A stretch of DNA of 64,000 nt from a virus, in the IMG/VR virus record IMGVR_UViG_3300030099_008323, positions 122,104-186,103 of that record; one strand, 5' to 3'. The notes beneath the pieces are model-generated. The model did no database searches. It had not been told where the DNA came from and was given only the letters and a program-made list of their open reading frames with translations. The stretch's first letter is position 1. The number at the start of each line of letters is the position of its first letter. Positions 1-9,053 of the stretch are shown here, one piece after another. The position numbers and the translations under genes were made by a program.

Positions 1-930
1 ATTTGTACAAACATAAACATGGCCGTCTGCGCCAACGCAGGGTTGGATTTGCGATCCTAAACATTTTTTATAGTTTCTTCCATATAGAGATGGATCATTT
101 TCTAAATCTTGCAGCTTGTACCCATTAATTTGATATTTATCCCCTAATATTTCTTTAGCCTGCTTGAGCAAGGGCTCTACCTCTGTATTCCAAAAATCAA
201 TCTCTCTTTGTACACCCTCTTCTCTTTCACGATTCACAACCTCGGGTTTAAACTGGCAGTAGTCAACATCAAATTTACTAAAGTATTTAGCAAAATCTAC
301 AATCTCACTATAGGTGTCAGGAGTTATAACAAAACCAACACCTATAGTTATTTTTTTACCTTTATTATTATTAATTTGTACTAGTTTAGCTAAGTTATCA
401 GACATCTTTTGCCAGCCTTGATTTTTTCTAGCTCTTCTAACTGAATTATATGTTTCTGGGGTTCCAGCATCAATCGAAAAGCGCACCCAAGTCATATTTT
501 CAACAAATGTATCAAATAGATCCCACCTGTCAAGTAAAACACCGTTAGTGAAAATACCCATTTTAACAGAATTAGCTCCTAAAAATTGAATAGCCTCTTT
601 CAAATGTCTATTAAGTGTTGGTTCTCCGCCGCCGGTCCAATTTACTGCCCTAACTTTCATGTCAACAAAGTCTCTGCAAAGATCCATTAGGACCTTGCGG
701 GGCATAATTGATCGATCAAAAGTTTCTAAATTTTTTGATTCTGGAAGGTGTATATACGAGGATATACAAAAATAGCATCCGTGATTGCATGCATTGCTAG
801 GATCAACCTCCACTAAAACAGGATTTGAATAGCCTGTTTCTAAATGTTCTAAAGCTCTGTCGACATTAGCGATTATCTTTGCTTGGGGGTTGAAAATAAG
901 AGAATCATTTAATAAATCTTCAATTTTCAT
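1..930 (-). CDS. Radical SAM/SPASM-type enzyme (3' end outside window)
   Basis: Partial gene running off the left edge; it starts at an ATG overlapping the end of the exostosin-like gene by 11 nt. I translated it by hand from the reverse strand. The N-terminal third has the radical SAM cluster motif CNHGCYFC (CxxxCxxC), followed by a WTGGGEPT segment typical of the SAM-binding core. Near the visible end there is a Cys-rich stretch (CLGSQIQPC, then VYVC) like the auxiliary Fe-S (SPASM/twitch) region. It should bind [4Fe-4S] and generate a 5'-deoxyadenosyl radical. Substrate unknown; its place in a glycan operon suggests modification of a sugar or peptide. Family certain, reaction not. Confidence 0.85.
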   Translation of the reverse strand, partial: MKIEDLLNDSLIFNPQAKIIANVDRALEHLETGYSNPVLVEVDPSNACNHGCYFCISSYIHLPESKNLETFDRSIMPRKVLMDLCRDFVDMKVRAVNWTGGGEPTLNRHLKEAIQFLGANSVKMGIFTNGVLLDRWDLFDTFVENMTWVRFSIDAGTPETYNSVRRARKNQGWQKMSDNLAKLVQINNNKGKKITIGVGFVITPDTYSEIVDFAKYFSKFDVDYCQFKPEVVNREREEGVQREIDFWNTEVEPLLKQAKEILGDKYQINGYKLQDLENDPSLYGRNYKKCLGSQIQPCVGADGHVYVCTN

Positions 931-1834
931 TTTTATTTTTTAGCCACTTTAAAAAATATTCGGTAGGATCTTTAAAATATTCACGTATCACGTCGTCAAA
1001 ATATCTTTTAGCTTTTTCAGCTCTTTGTTCCAACAATTTGTGGGGTATATTATTTATCTCCTGAAGACATTCTTTAATATATTCTGGGCTATTATCCTCC
1101 TTACATATTCTATAAACAAAACTAGTATCGTAAGTATCTTCACCAACTAAAAAATAATCATAATCTGATATTAATATTGGTACCCTATTATAATAGCAGC
1201 TCTCTAGCAACCTTACACTATCAATTCCAGATCCCCTAGGACACAAAGATATGCTACTTTGCAACATAGTATCGATGTAATCTTTTTGTACCTTTGATCC
1301 AATTTCAGATGGACCAGACCAAGTCCTATTGATATGAAGATTCTTATCTAAATCTGAATGATGAAGTGCATGGACCATCATTGCTCTAACAATATGATTT
1401 AAATATCCACGAAAACCAAAACTTTTTTTCCTGGGAAACTCATACTGTTCATTTTGATTATCAATAATATCCAATAAAAGATGAGAAAAAGTTGGTCTGG
1501 CAAAAAGATATTTAATATCTGAGTAAATCTTAAGTGGACCCATAGTTGTGATGATACAATTGTGAAGCCAATTAGGTATTTGCATTCCACCTTCACCTTC
1601 TATATCACATATATGCTTATCTTCATTTCCGTCAAAATATTCAAAATCAGATTTTTTAAAATTTTGATATTGATCATTGGGGATCTGTCCCATATAAAAA
1701 TAATCAGCTTCTTCCGGGCTGACTATTGTACAATGATCTCTAATTCCTTGCTCACTTAATGGCACCGTATTATAATAGATTTTAGTATCATCATGCACAT
1801 GTTTTTTTGCATTAGGATATACGTATAATTTCAT
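920..1834 (-). CDS. Exostosin-like glycosyltransferase
   Basis: 304 residues, cytosolic. The C-terminal half carries the exostosin/GT47 hallmark around residues 195-215 (SLCPRGSGIDSVRLLESC, then VPILISD), the nucleotide-sugar binding part of this family. The N-terminus (MKLYVYP) also fits the usual start of short bacterial/viral exostosins. It lies 2 nt downstream of the ThDP enzyme and overlaps the radical SAM gene, so it is translated within the same operon. Donor and acceptor cannot be told. Family assignment is from motif recall, not a search. Confidence 0.75.
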   Translation of the reverse strand: MKLYVYPNAKKHVHDDTKIYYNTVPLSEQGIRDHCTIVSPEEADYFYMGQIPNDQYQNFKKSDFEYFDGNEDKHICDIEGEGGMQIPNWLHNCIITTMGPLKIYSDIKYLFARPTFSHLLLDIIDNQNEQYEFPRKKSFGFRGYLNHIVRAMMVHALHHSDLDKNLHINRTWSGPSEIGSKVQKDYIDTMLQSSISLCPRGSGIDSVRLLESCYYNRVPILISDYDYFLVGEDTYDTSFVYRICKEDNSPEYIKECLQEINNIPHKLLEQRAEKAKRYFDDVIREYFKDPTEYFLKWLKNKNEN

Positions 1835-1836
1835 AT

Positions 1837-3705
1837 TTATTCCATCGATTCGCTAACATTAAAAATACTAGGCATTGGTGGATCCTCAGAAATAGGCAGA
1901 GGCTCTACAATCATATTTTCATAAAATTCTTCTCTAGGAAGATAAGGGTACATATCCTCTACTGGAGTACTCCAGCCAACTATTTTTGGCTCATATGTAT
2001 GGTATTCATGGCAATTAACGTCACAAACCATTGGGCCATCAAACTCTAGAAATTGTCTTATCTTGTCTCTAACTTGTTCATATGTATCCTCTCCAGTTAT
2101 AGTCATTGTAGGTACTCCATATGCGTCTGCAATTGCAATGAAGTTTGGCGGCGCATATCCTTTTGGGCCACATGCTTCACTTCTTCCTTCAAAGTTGACT
2201 TCTTGAAATGCTTTCGTAATTCCGTATATATGATTATTTAAAATAACTGTTTTAAGCTTAATATTGTAATTTAAAAGAGTCTGAAGCTCTTGAATATTCA
2301 TATTAAACCCACCGTCTCCAATAACACAAACAACATTTTGATCTTCGCTAGCAGCGAATACGCCTCCCATTGCTCCAGCAAAAGAAAAGCCCATAGGTGA
2401 ATTTCCGTTATTTGTATAATATCTTTGACCGGTCTTTGTTTTAAAAGCGTGGTTCAACACAACAATATTACCGCCACAGTCTCCTACCAACACATCATTG
2501 GATTTCATTTCCTCTGACAATATTCTTGCAAAAGCATATGGATGAACAGAGTCACCCTCCTTAAACATATCTTCCGTGACAGGATCATACTTCTCCTTCC
2601 AATCTTTTACTTTAGTCATCCACTTAGAGAAGTCTGGCAAATAAGAGCCGGCAGTAGAGTTATTGCAATATGCTAGCCTTTCTCTTAAGAGCTTTATAAA
2701 AAGCTTAGCATCTGAATGAATACACTCATCGAATGGAAGCTGCTGCCATTTTTTAACTAAATTAGCTTTGTCAATGTCAACCATATATTTTTTTGCTTCT
2801 CTAGCAAAAGTACTAGGCTCACCGCCAGTTATCCTACCAGATATTCTACTTCCAATAGCTAATATTAAATCAGAATTCTGTATACCAAAATTTCTTCCAG
2901 CGCCGCCGTATGTGCCGATTCTACCACCATAATATTCAAAATCAGAACAAACTATGTCAAGAGCGTTCCAAGTTGGAAAACAGGGTATCTGTAGTTCTCT
3001 AGCTAACTCCATAAAATCTTCATTTGCATCAGCAAGGCCCACGCCTGCTCCAATCATCAAGCAAGGCCTTTCAGAGTTTTTTAAATCTTCTATAAACTTA
3101 TCAATCTGAAAATTAATCTTGTCGACATTAAAAACTGGCTGGTTAATCTCTTTGTTGTAAGACCTAAGAGAATCAACCTCAACTTCCATTTTTGCCACAT
3201 CAATTGGTAAATCAATTAGTACAGGGCCCGGTCGTCCAGTAGTTGCAATGTGAATTGCCTTTTCCAGCTCATACCTGATGTCCTCTGGGTTTTCTACTAG
3301 TTTAGCATATTTTGTAATTGGTTCTACAATACTGACTATATCAGTCTCTTGAAATCCTATTTGCCTAATTGACTCATCAGGTCGCATGTATTGCGTCTTG
3401 ATTTGACCAGTGATAAATACACATGGAACTGTATCATAAAAACAATTGCCAATTGGTGTTACAAAGTTCATACCACCAGGACCACTGGTTGCAATAGACA
3501 CGCCATATTTTCCAGAAACCTTTGCATAGCCCTCTGCGGCAAAGCCACCAGCTTGCTCATGCATAACAGCAATATATCTGGTTTTATCATTTCTGGTGAA
3601 CGCATCAATCAAATGACCATTAGCTGCTCCATAAACTACAAAAACTTCTTTTATACCATCTTCTGCTAAGTGATCAATAACATAATCAGCAACTTTTTTT
3701 TTCAT
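1837..3705 (-). CDS. Acetolactate-synthase-like ThDP enzyme
   Basis: 622 residues with the three-domain layout of ThDP-dependent decarboxylases. N-terminal Pyr domain with the catalytic Glu in MHEQAGGFAAEGYA and the TSGPGG motif; central domain; C-terminal PP domain with the Mg/ThDP motif GDGGFNMNIQEL followed about 20 residues later by NN. Start is supported by an AGAGG Shine-Dalgarno. It could make acetolactate, but no IlvC/IlvD is present. In this context a known alternative is a YerE-type enzyme that attaches a two-carbon unit from pyruvate to a keto-sugar (branched sugars of O-antigens). The neighbouring SDR, methyltransferase and glycosyltransferases favour the sugar reading; this is inference. 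Confidence 0.85.
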   Translation of the reverse strand: MKKKVADYVIDHLAEDGIKEVFVVYGAANGHLIDAFTRNDKTRYIAVMHEQAGGFAAEGYAKVSGKYGVSIATSGPGGMNFVTPIGNCFYDTVPCVFITGQIKTQYMRPDESIRQIGFQETDIVSIVEPITKYAKLVENPEDIRYELEKAIHIATTGRPGPVLIDLPIDVAKMEVEVDSLRSYNKEINQPVFNVDKINFQIDKFIEDLKNSERPCLMIGAGVGLADANEDFMELARELQIPCFPTWNALDIVCSDFEYYGGRIGTYGGAGRNFGIQNSDLILAIGSRISGRITGGEPSTFAREAKKYMVDIDKANLVKKWQQLPFDECIHSDAKLFIKLLRERLAYCNNSTAGSYLPDFSKWMTKVKDWKEKYDPVTEDMFKEGDSVHPYAFARILSEEMKSNDVLVGDCGGNIVVLNHAFKTKTGQRYYTNNGNSPMGFSFAGAMGGVFAASEDQNVVCVIGDGGFNMNIQELQTLLNYNIKLKTVILNNHIYGITKAFQEVNFEGRSEACGPKGYAPPNFIAIADAYGVPTMTITGEDTYEQVRDKIRQFLEFDGPMVCDVNCHEYHTYEPKIVGWSTPVEDMYPYLPREEFYENMIVEPLPISEDPPMPSIFNVSESME

Positions 3706-3784
3706 TTATTCCTCTATTGTATACCATGCATCATTATAAGCTCTTTTTTAAAATGCTTAAATTCTTCCGCGTCAAATTTTTTAT

Positions 3785-4723
3785 CTACTTTTTTTTTACT
3801 GTAGTTGTTTCAGGGGTGGCGCTATGATTCGTTGGAAAGCCCTGATCAGTCTCATAAACAACCTCATCGTGCTTCCAATTACCACCACCTAAGAGCTTCT
3901 CTAGTTCTTCCTCTTTAATAGCATAAAAGTTCTCTTCTGAGGGAAACTCACCAGACCTAACCTCCTCTGCATACTTAGTTAAAGCAGATTGCATCATCTG
4001 GCCGGCCTCACAATATCTTTTAACAAACTTTGATTTAAATTCCCAAAACAAACCCATTAGATCATGAAAGATTACTAATTGGCCATCAACTTTATCTCCT
4101 GCGCCAATACCATAAACAGGAATATTAAGCTCGCTAGCAATCATATCAGCTGACTCGCGGGGCATGCCCTCTAACAATAGAAAAGAGCAGCCGGCTTCTT
4201 GTAGTTCTAGAGCTTGCTGGAGGATAATTTCAGCTTGTTTAGCTGTTTTTCCCTGCACTCTATAGCCGCCTAGCTTTGCTCTGGTGTGAGGTGTAAGGCC
4301 TAAGTGGCTCATAACCATAATACCAGCATCTGCAATTGCTCTAATTCTCTCAGTCATTGCACCTTCGACTTTAACACAGTCCATACCAGCTCGAACAAAA
4401 CGACCAGCATTATGAACTGCTTCTTCATTAGATATCTGATATGACATATAAGGCATATCACCAATTAAAAATGCGTTTTTAGCACCTTTCGAGACTGCCT
4501 CACACGAACTAATCATTTGGTCCATACTAACAGGAATAGTTGTCTTATAACCTAATGTAGTCATGCCCAAAGAGTCGCCTACCAAAATACAGTCTACACC
4601 TGCACCATCAGCGATTCTAGCTTGCGGGTAATCATAAGCTGTAGTAAGAACAGTTTTTGTATTTTCTCTCTTGTGTCTTCTCAATCTGAGAATAGTTACT
4701 TTATTTTTATCATCTGCTGGCAT
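3785..4723 (-). CDS. panB: Ketopantoate hydroxymethyltransferase-like protein (PanB)
   Basis: 312 residues; bacterial PanB is about 265. The TIM-barrel motifs are intact: TAYDYPQA, the Mg-binding LVGDSLGM, HLGLTPH, GGYRVQGK, LLLEGMPRE and IPVYGIGAG. PanB transfers hydroxymethyl from methylene-THF to 2-ketoisovalerate. No other pantothenate gene is here, so it may instead hydroxymethylate a 2-keto acid or keto-sugar made by the ThDP enzyme downstream. The extra 45-residue C-terminal tail ends in a run of nine A (coding KKK). One slipped base there would add 24 residues ending just before the ribosome binding site of the next gene (see findings). Confidence 0.88.
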   Translation of the reverse strand: MPADDKNKVTILRLRRHKRENTKTVLTTAYDYPQARIADGAGVDCILVGDSLGMTTLGYKTTIPVSMDQMISSCEAVSKGAKNAFLIGDMPYMSYQISNEEAVHNAGRFVRAGMDCVKVEGAMTERIRAIADAGIMVMSHLGLTPHTRAKLGGYRVQGKTAKQAEIILQQALELQEAGCSFLLLEGMPRESADMIASELNIPVYGIGAGDKVDGQLVIFHDLMGLFWEFKSKFVKRYCEAGQMMQSALTKYAEEVRSGEFPSEENFYAIKEEELEKLLGGGNWKHDEVVYETDQGFPTNHSATPETTTVKKK

Positions 4724-4724
4724 T

Positions 4725-6248
4725 TTAATCTCCTAAAATTTTTCTTTTGAGACTTATTTTAGCAGTCTCAATAACGTTTTGTTCAGCTCTTTTTCCAAAT
4801 TTTTCTCTTAAAAGCTGTAAGTATTTTGGATTAGTATGGTATTTTGTCCAGGCTTCATCTCGAAACTTTAAAATTTGTGCAGCCGTAAGACTATCTGTTG
4901 GTAAATTTTGTGTATCGTAAGAATGCTGACTGTAACCAGTATAACTATCCGGCAATTTCATGCCCTTACTTTTTGCTTGTATATATAAAGGACTACCTGG
5001 GTATGCCATAGCTGTATAAAAATTAACCATTTCTGTATTTGACTCCATGGCGAAGTTTAGCGTATATTCTAAAGACTCCATAGTGTCCATAGGTAATCCA
5101 AAAATATAATTTGCCGCTATGTTTATTCCAGATGATCTCATGTTGTCCATTATATCACCAATCTTAACATCTTTAAAGTTATCTTTATGAACTTCTTTAC
5201 GTAAGATTTGGTCTGGATTTTCTATGCCTAGGCCGAGCCAATTAACTCCTGCCTTTTTAAGAGTGTCCAGGTATTTTGGCTTGCAGGTATCAATCCTAGA
5301 ATATGCCCAAATATTAAAATCATATTGTCTCTCTATAATCATTTGACATATTTTTTCAAAATGACGAGGGTTTAAAACAAAAAGTTCATCTGCGATCTTA
5401 ACGTTTTTAACACCTAGGCTTGCAATATAATCAAATTGATTAATTATAAATTCAGGTGACCAATACCTCCATACGTTACTTTTATCGCTAGCTACTCCAA
5501 TTGATGAGTCTGTTCTGTTGATGATGTTAATCATGCAGAAAGAGCATTTATATGGACAACCTAAACTGGTATACAAAGCAGCAAAAGGCTCTTTCTCTGT
5601 ATTGTTGGACCATGAATGCCATCCTGCTGTTCTGTACTTTTTTATATCAGGGAGCAAATCCCATGCCATTCCTGGTAAATCTACTTCAAGTTTATTCTTG
5701 GGCACTATTGATTGTGGCTTGTTTAAAACGATGCCTTCTTCTGTCTTGTATCCCAGGCCATCTACTTTTTTTAGCTGCACTTCATCAGAAAAATTAGTTA
5801 CTTGAAGAAAATTACTTATTGTATATACACCTTCATTTTGACATATATAGTCAACACAGCTCTCTGATAAGACTTCTCTTGGTAGCGCTGCGACGTGGCC
5901 GCCGACGAAGAGCACATTTGTATTGGGGCTAATTTTTTTTAATTCTTGAGCTGTAGCAATTGCACCCTCCATATTTTGAGTAGATGCACTAGGCTGCTGA
6001 CCATACACAACAAAACAAACAACTCTCGAATTAATATCTTTAATTTGTTGTGCTGCTGACAAATAATCTAATCTTTCAGCTTCGCAGTCTAATATAGCTA
6101 CACCAAAACCTTTTATACGACAATGGTTGGCTAACATCGCAGCCCAAATTGGAGGCTCAATAGCAGAGTGTTTGTTGCTCAGATCTTGATATATCGCCTT
6201 TGAGGCATTTGGGTGCACAAATAATATGTCTAAATTTCTCATATTCAT
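4725..6248 (-). CDS. B12-binding-type radical SAM protein
   Basis: About 507 residues from the ATG that follows the epimerase stop codon by one base (TAAGATG); an upstream in-frame start would overlap that gene. Residues 1-190 form a cobalamin-binding-like Rossmann domain (DILFVHPN, then VLFVGGHVAALP, then ICQNEG), without the classical DxHxxG cobalamin His. Then a radical SAM domain with GCPYKCSFC (CxxxCxxC) and a GLGIENPD SAM-binding segment. This class performs methylations and sugar or lipid rearrangements. One of two radical SAM enzymes in the operon. Specific product unknown. Confidence 0.88.
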   Translation of the reverse strand: MNMRNLDILFVHPNASKAIYQDLSNKHSAIEPPIWAAMLANHCRIKGFGVAILDCEAERLDYLSAAQQIKDINSRVVCFVVYGQQPSASTQNMEGAIATAQELKKISPNTNVLFVGGHVAALPREVLSESCVDYICQNEGVYTISNFLQVTNFSDEVQLKKVDGLGYKTEEGIVLNKPQSIVPKNKLEVDLPGMAWDLLPDIKKYRTAGWHSWSNNTEKEPFAALYTSLGCPYKCSFCMINIINRTDSSIGVASDKSNVWRYWSPEFIINQFDYIASLGVKNVKIADELFVLNPRHFEKICQMIIERQYDFNIWAYSRIDTCKPKYLDTLKKAGVNWLGLGIENPDQILRKEVHKDNFKDVKIGDIMDNMRSSGINIAANYIFGLPMDTMESLEYTLNFAMESNTEMVNFYTAMAYPGSPLYIQAKSKGMKLPDSYTGYSQHSYDTQNLPTDSLTAAQILKFRDEAWTKYHTNPKYLQLLREKFGKRAEQNVIETAKISLKRKILGD

Positions 6249-6249
6249 C

Positions 6250-7176
6250 TTAATAGTTTGCATACCAAGGGCTTTCAATTAGTGAAAAAGCTTTTTTAAG
6301 TTGTACGATTCCGCCGTCTAAGTCAAACCTACAATTAAATCCTTTATCATAAAATTTCTGACTGCTAACAATATAATCTCTGGTATCCGGATCACTATTG
6401 AACTCAGCCTTCATAATTTCTATAGGAATGTATTTTGAAACTTTTTCTGCTAACTGAAGTTTATTCATATTAATAGAATCGTTGCCAACATTATAAGTTT
6501 CGTTTTTACATTCTTCCCAATTGTCAACTACAAATTTAAATGCTGAACAAACATCATGAATGTGAACATAATTTCTCATGAACTCACACTCATATAAAAC
6601 TAAAAGTCTATCTCTAAGAGCACGCAAAACAAAATTATTGACTAGTAGATCTGATCTCATTCTAGAACTAGGCCCAAAAACAGTTGCCAATCTAAATGTC
6701 ACATAATTTTCTACACCCATAAAGGCCTTTTCTGCATCGACTTTTGTCGTACCATAGAGAGTCAAAGGATTGAGTGGTGATTCCTCAGTACAAACTCCAT
6801 CACTTTTTGATCCATATCCAGAATTTGTGCAAGGATAAACAACCATTTGATGTTTAGACTTATTCTCTGCCAACCAAACATTTGCATCTAAATTTATTTC
6901 TTTTGCATCTCTTGGATTATCTCTGCACAAAGGAAACCCAACCAAAGCGGCCAAGGGTATTATTACATCTGCACGGGAAACTAACTTTTCTAAACGTTTA
7001 TAGTCTCTAACATCCCCGCGCTCGAAAACAAAATTAGTATGGTTGGTATATCTCAATAGGGACGTAGCATCATACATTAAATTATCATATACTACAACTC
7101 TGTGCCCGTCTTTTAAAAAATAATCAACTAGCTCGCTGCCAATATATCCTGCTCCACCAGTTATCAATATATTCAT
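6250..7176 (-). CDS. NAD-dependent sugar epimerase/dehydratase (extended SDR)
   Basis: 308 residues, starting at the ATG in MNILITGGAGYIG. The Rossmann GGAGYIG nucleotide motif is at residues 7-13 and the catalytic YGTTK (YxxxK) near residue 150. RNYVHIHDVCSAF is the usual nucleotide-sugar contact segment of UDP-glucose 4-epimerase/dTDP-glucose dehydratase relatives. Likely makes or interconverts a nucleotide sugar for the glycosyltransferases downstream. One base separates it from both neighbours (TAAGATG on each side), indicating tight translational coupling. Confidence 0.9.
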   Translation of the reverse strand: MNILITGGAGYIGSELVDYFLKDGHRVVVYDNLMYDATSLLRYTNHTNFVFERGDVRDYKRLEKLVSRADVIIPLAALVGFPLCRDNPRDAKEINLDANVWLAENKSKHQMVVYPCTNSGYGSKSDGVCTEESPLNPLTLYGTTKVDAEKAFMGVENYVTFRLATVFGPSSRMRSDLLVNNFVLRALRDRLLVLYECEFMRNYVHIHDVCSAFKFVVDNWEECKNETYNVGNDSINMNKLQLAEKVSKYIPIEIMKAEFNSDPDTRDYIVSSQKFYDKGFNCRFDLDGGIVQLKKAFSLIESPWYANY

Positions 7177-7177
7177 C

Positions 7178-7750
7178 TTAAACCTCTTTTCTTGCAACTA
7201 CTCTTATTATTACTGGATCTTGATCTTTATATACAGCTAAATTTGTTGCTTCCTTATAATAACAAATTTCAAATTGATTTTGAAGTAGTTTTTTAATAAA
7301 GTTAGACCCATTAATTGTTCTTCTATAATGGTCATCAATAAAAGAATTATCTTTGTCTGATCTAAATTCAAAAGCAATATAATTAGAAAATTGCAATATT
7401 TGATCTTCTATATCTTCAGTTACAGAGTGAATACCAAAGCGACAATATACAAGATCATAGTTACTAGGCTTTTTAAATTTTAAAAAATCATTTATATCTG
7501 ATTTTATAAAAGTTATGTTTTTACTTGAAGTTATTGTTGAGGCATAATCAACTGCAGTAATAGAGCTACAATGGTGTCCTAACACAAAAGTATCTCTACC
7601 ATCACCGCAACACAACTCAAGCACTCTCATGTTTGTTAAATCAATTGTATCACAGACAAACTTACAAAAGGAAGAAGACAACGTAAATGCTGCCGTCTCA
7701 CTATAATATTTTTTCCAATATTTATTTGGGTTGTTGCCAATCTTTTCCAT
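7178..7750 (-). CDS. Class I SAM-dependent methyltransferase
   Basis: 190 residues from the ATG of MEKIGNNP. SAM-binding motif I is VLELCCGDGRDT (near residue 45), with ITAVDYA as motif II and DLVYCRFGIHSV as motif IV. Small soluble Rossmann methyltransferase. It overlaps the LicD-like gene by 29 nt. N-terminal KYWKKYYSE resembles sugar/lipid methyltransferases of glycan clusters. Acceptor unknown; a glycan, or the hydroxyl of a branched sugar, would fit the operon. Confidence 0.8.
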   Translation of the reverse strand: MEKIGNNPNKYWKKYYSETAAFTLSSSFCKFVCDTIDLTNMRVLELCCGDGRDTFVLGHHCSSITAVDYASTITSSKNITFIKSDINDFLKFKKPSNYDLVYCRFGIHSVTEDIEDQILQFSNYIAFEFRSDKDNSFIDDHYRRTINGSNFIKKLLQNQFEICYYKEATNLAVYKDQDPVIIRVVARKEV

Positions 7751-8360
7751 AATATCTCTCAAAAAATTTAATAGGTTTATTAATACATTTAAAGTTTTTT
7801 TGTTTGAAATTAATTGTTTTCATAGGGAACATTTCATCTTTTTTAAGATTATAAAAACTTCTGTGTCCCTGTTGTAAAAAATCACTTTCTGGTAAATTCT
7901 CATACTCATAAAGATCAATAAAAACATCTTCTTTAACAACAGAATATAAATTTGAAAACTCATTTCTTATTAGTTTATAGCCATTAGTGTTGTGTAAGTA
8001 ATCTAATTTTTGTATTACTTTATGTTCATCTTTTTTAAAATAACCAAAATCAACATCCTCATCATGCTTAATCAAATCATCATCTCTTATCATTCCTAAT
8101 AAAGTACCAAACATTGGCCAAATATCAATATCTTTCGAAAAATAATCGTAAAACTCAAACATAATTTCTAACGCATGTTCGCGAAAACCATCATTGCTAA
8201 AGTTTTTAAAATTTCTTCTATCTAGATGTATTTTATAAATGGTACCAACTGATTTTAGCTTTCCCTGTAGATCGCACCCCTCATAAAGCATATGTCGACA
8301 TATTGATTTTGTGCGCCATGTATGTGCTGGGTCTCTACCAGATATCTCTTCATCACTCAT
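7722..8360 (-). CDS. LicD-family phosphotransferase-like protein
   Basis: 212 residues with the LicD/fukutin signature: GTLLGMIRDDDLIKHDEDVD (the DxD metal site) and, at the C-terminus, ERYYGKDW. LicD proteins transfer phosphocholine or similar phospho-alcohols onto glycans such as teichoic acid or LPS. The nucleotidyltransferase-fold metal residues (HDEDVDFGY) are intact. No choline uptake or activation gene is visible here, so the transferred group is unknown. Confidence 0.82.
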   Translation of the reverse strand: MSDEEISGRDPAHTWRTKSICRHMLYEGCDLQGKLKSVGTIYKIHLDRRNFKNFSNDGFREHALEIMFEFYDYFSKDIDIWPMFGTLLGMIRDDDLIKHDEDVDFGYFKKDEHKVIQKLDYLHNTNGYKLIRNEFSNLYSVVKEDVFIDLYEYENLPESDFLQQGHRSFYNLKKDEMFPMKTINFKQKNFKCINKPIKFFERYYGKDWQQPK

Positions 8361-8647
8361 CTAATAATCCTTCCCAATATCCAATCTCTAAACATCAACA
8401 TATCGCTTAATTTAGCCATAATAGGACTAGAAAATGCGGCCGGCTTATTCTTCTCAAAGAAATAATGTCCCGTCCAAGCAAAAGGATAAACAACAAATGG
8501 TATCAAAGGAAATAGATACCACATCCAATTATATAGAACATATAGTGTGAAAATTATAGTAGTTAATTGACCAGCGACATGCAGACGTCGATTCCACACA
8601 TTTGTGTGCAAAGTTAAATAATATTTGTAATATTCTGTCAATTTCAC
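8357..8647 (-). CDS. Mpo1-like (DUF962) membrane protein
   Basis: 96 residues, with hydrophobic segments at about 25-60. It carries the DUF962 pattern: YLTLHTNVWNRRLHVAGQ near the N-terminus and VYPFAWTGHYFFEKNKPA in the middle, including the conserved His residues. Yeast Mpo1 is an Fe2+-dependent dioxygenase that removes one carbon from 2-hydroxy fatty acids. A phage copy beside glycan genes is unexpected; see the finding linking it to the hydroxylase-like gene near 19 kb. It overlaps both neighbours by 4 nt. Confidence 0.8.
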   Translation of the reverse strand: MKLTEYYKYYLTLHTNVWNRRLHVAGQLTTIIFTLYVLYNWMWYLFPLIPFVVYPFAWTGHYFFEKNKPAAFSSPIMAKLSDMLMFRDWILGRIIR

Positions 8648-9045
8648 CAGCTAATCTCCCAGTCCTCAAACTCAGCTGCTAAACAATCAATTTTATAATC
8701 TTTTCTGCCGCCGGCTACTTCTTGAATTTTATTTTTTGCTGTATTCCTAATACCGTTCAAGCCATGAGTTAATTCTAAATTATTACCATCTTTAATTCCT
8801 TTTCTATAATTTGATTCATTATGCCAGATATGTAAATTCATTTGCGATAATACGACAATAGCTCTTACAAACTCACCATCAACACCATCTGATTTCGGCA
8901 ATAATGTATTGATGTCATGAACTATATCTTTAATTTCCTGTGCATATTCATCTTTATGTTCAGGAATAAAAACTTCCTTTAATTGCACGATTGATAATCT
9001 ATCAATCAACTCAGATAAAGTAGGCAAATATTTTCTACTACTCAT
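8644..9045 (-). CDS. Conserved hypothetical protein in glycan operon
   Basis: 133 residues, soluble, helical, no membrane segment. The N-terminal TLSELIDRLSIVQLKEVFI resembles a small family seen next to glycosyltransferases in bacterial glycan loci. I cannot name a function. Its position between DUF962 and a glycosyltransferase, with a 4-nt overlap downstream, makes it a firm gene. Start supported by an AGGAG sequence just upstream. Confidence 0.65.
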   Translation of the reverse strand: MSSRKYLPTLSELIDRLSIVQLKEVFIPEHKDEYAQEIKDIVHDINTLLPKSDGVDGEFVRAIVVLSQMNLHIWHNESNYRKGIKDGNNLELTHGLNGIRNTAKNKIQEVAGGRKDYKIDCLAAEFEDWEISW

Positions 9046-9053
9046 TTTTTCTC

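Noticed and set aside
1837-4723. Coenzyme A or branched-chain amino acid pathway from the ThDP and PanB-like genes
   Set aside because: The intermediate enzymes are missing and the neighbours are glycan genes, so a complete pathway cannot be claimed.
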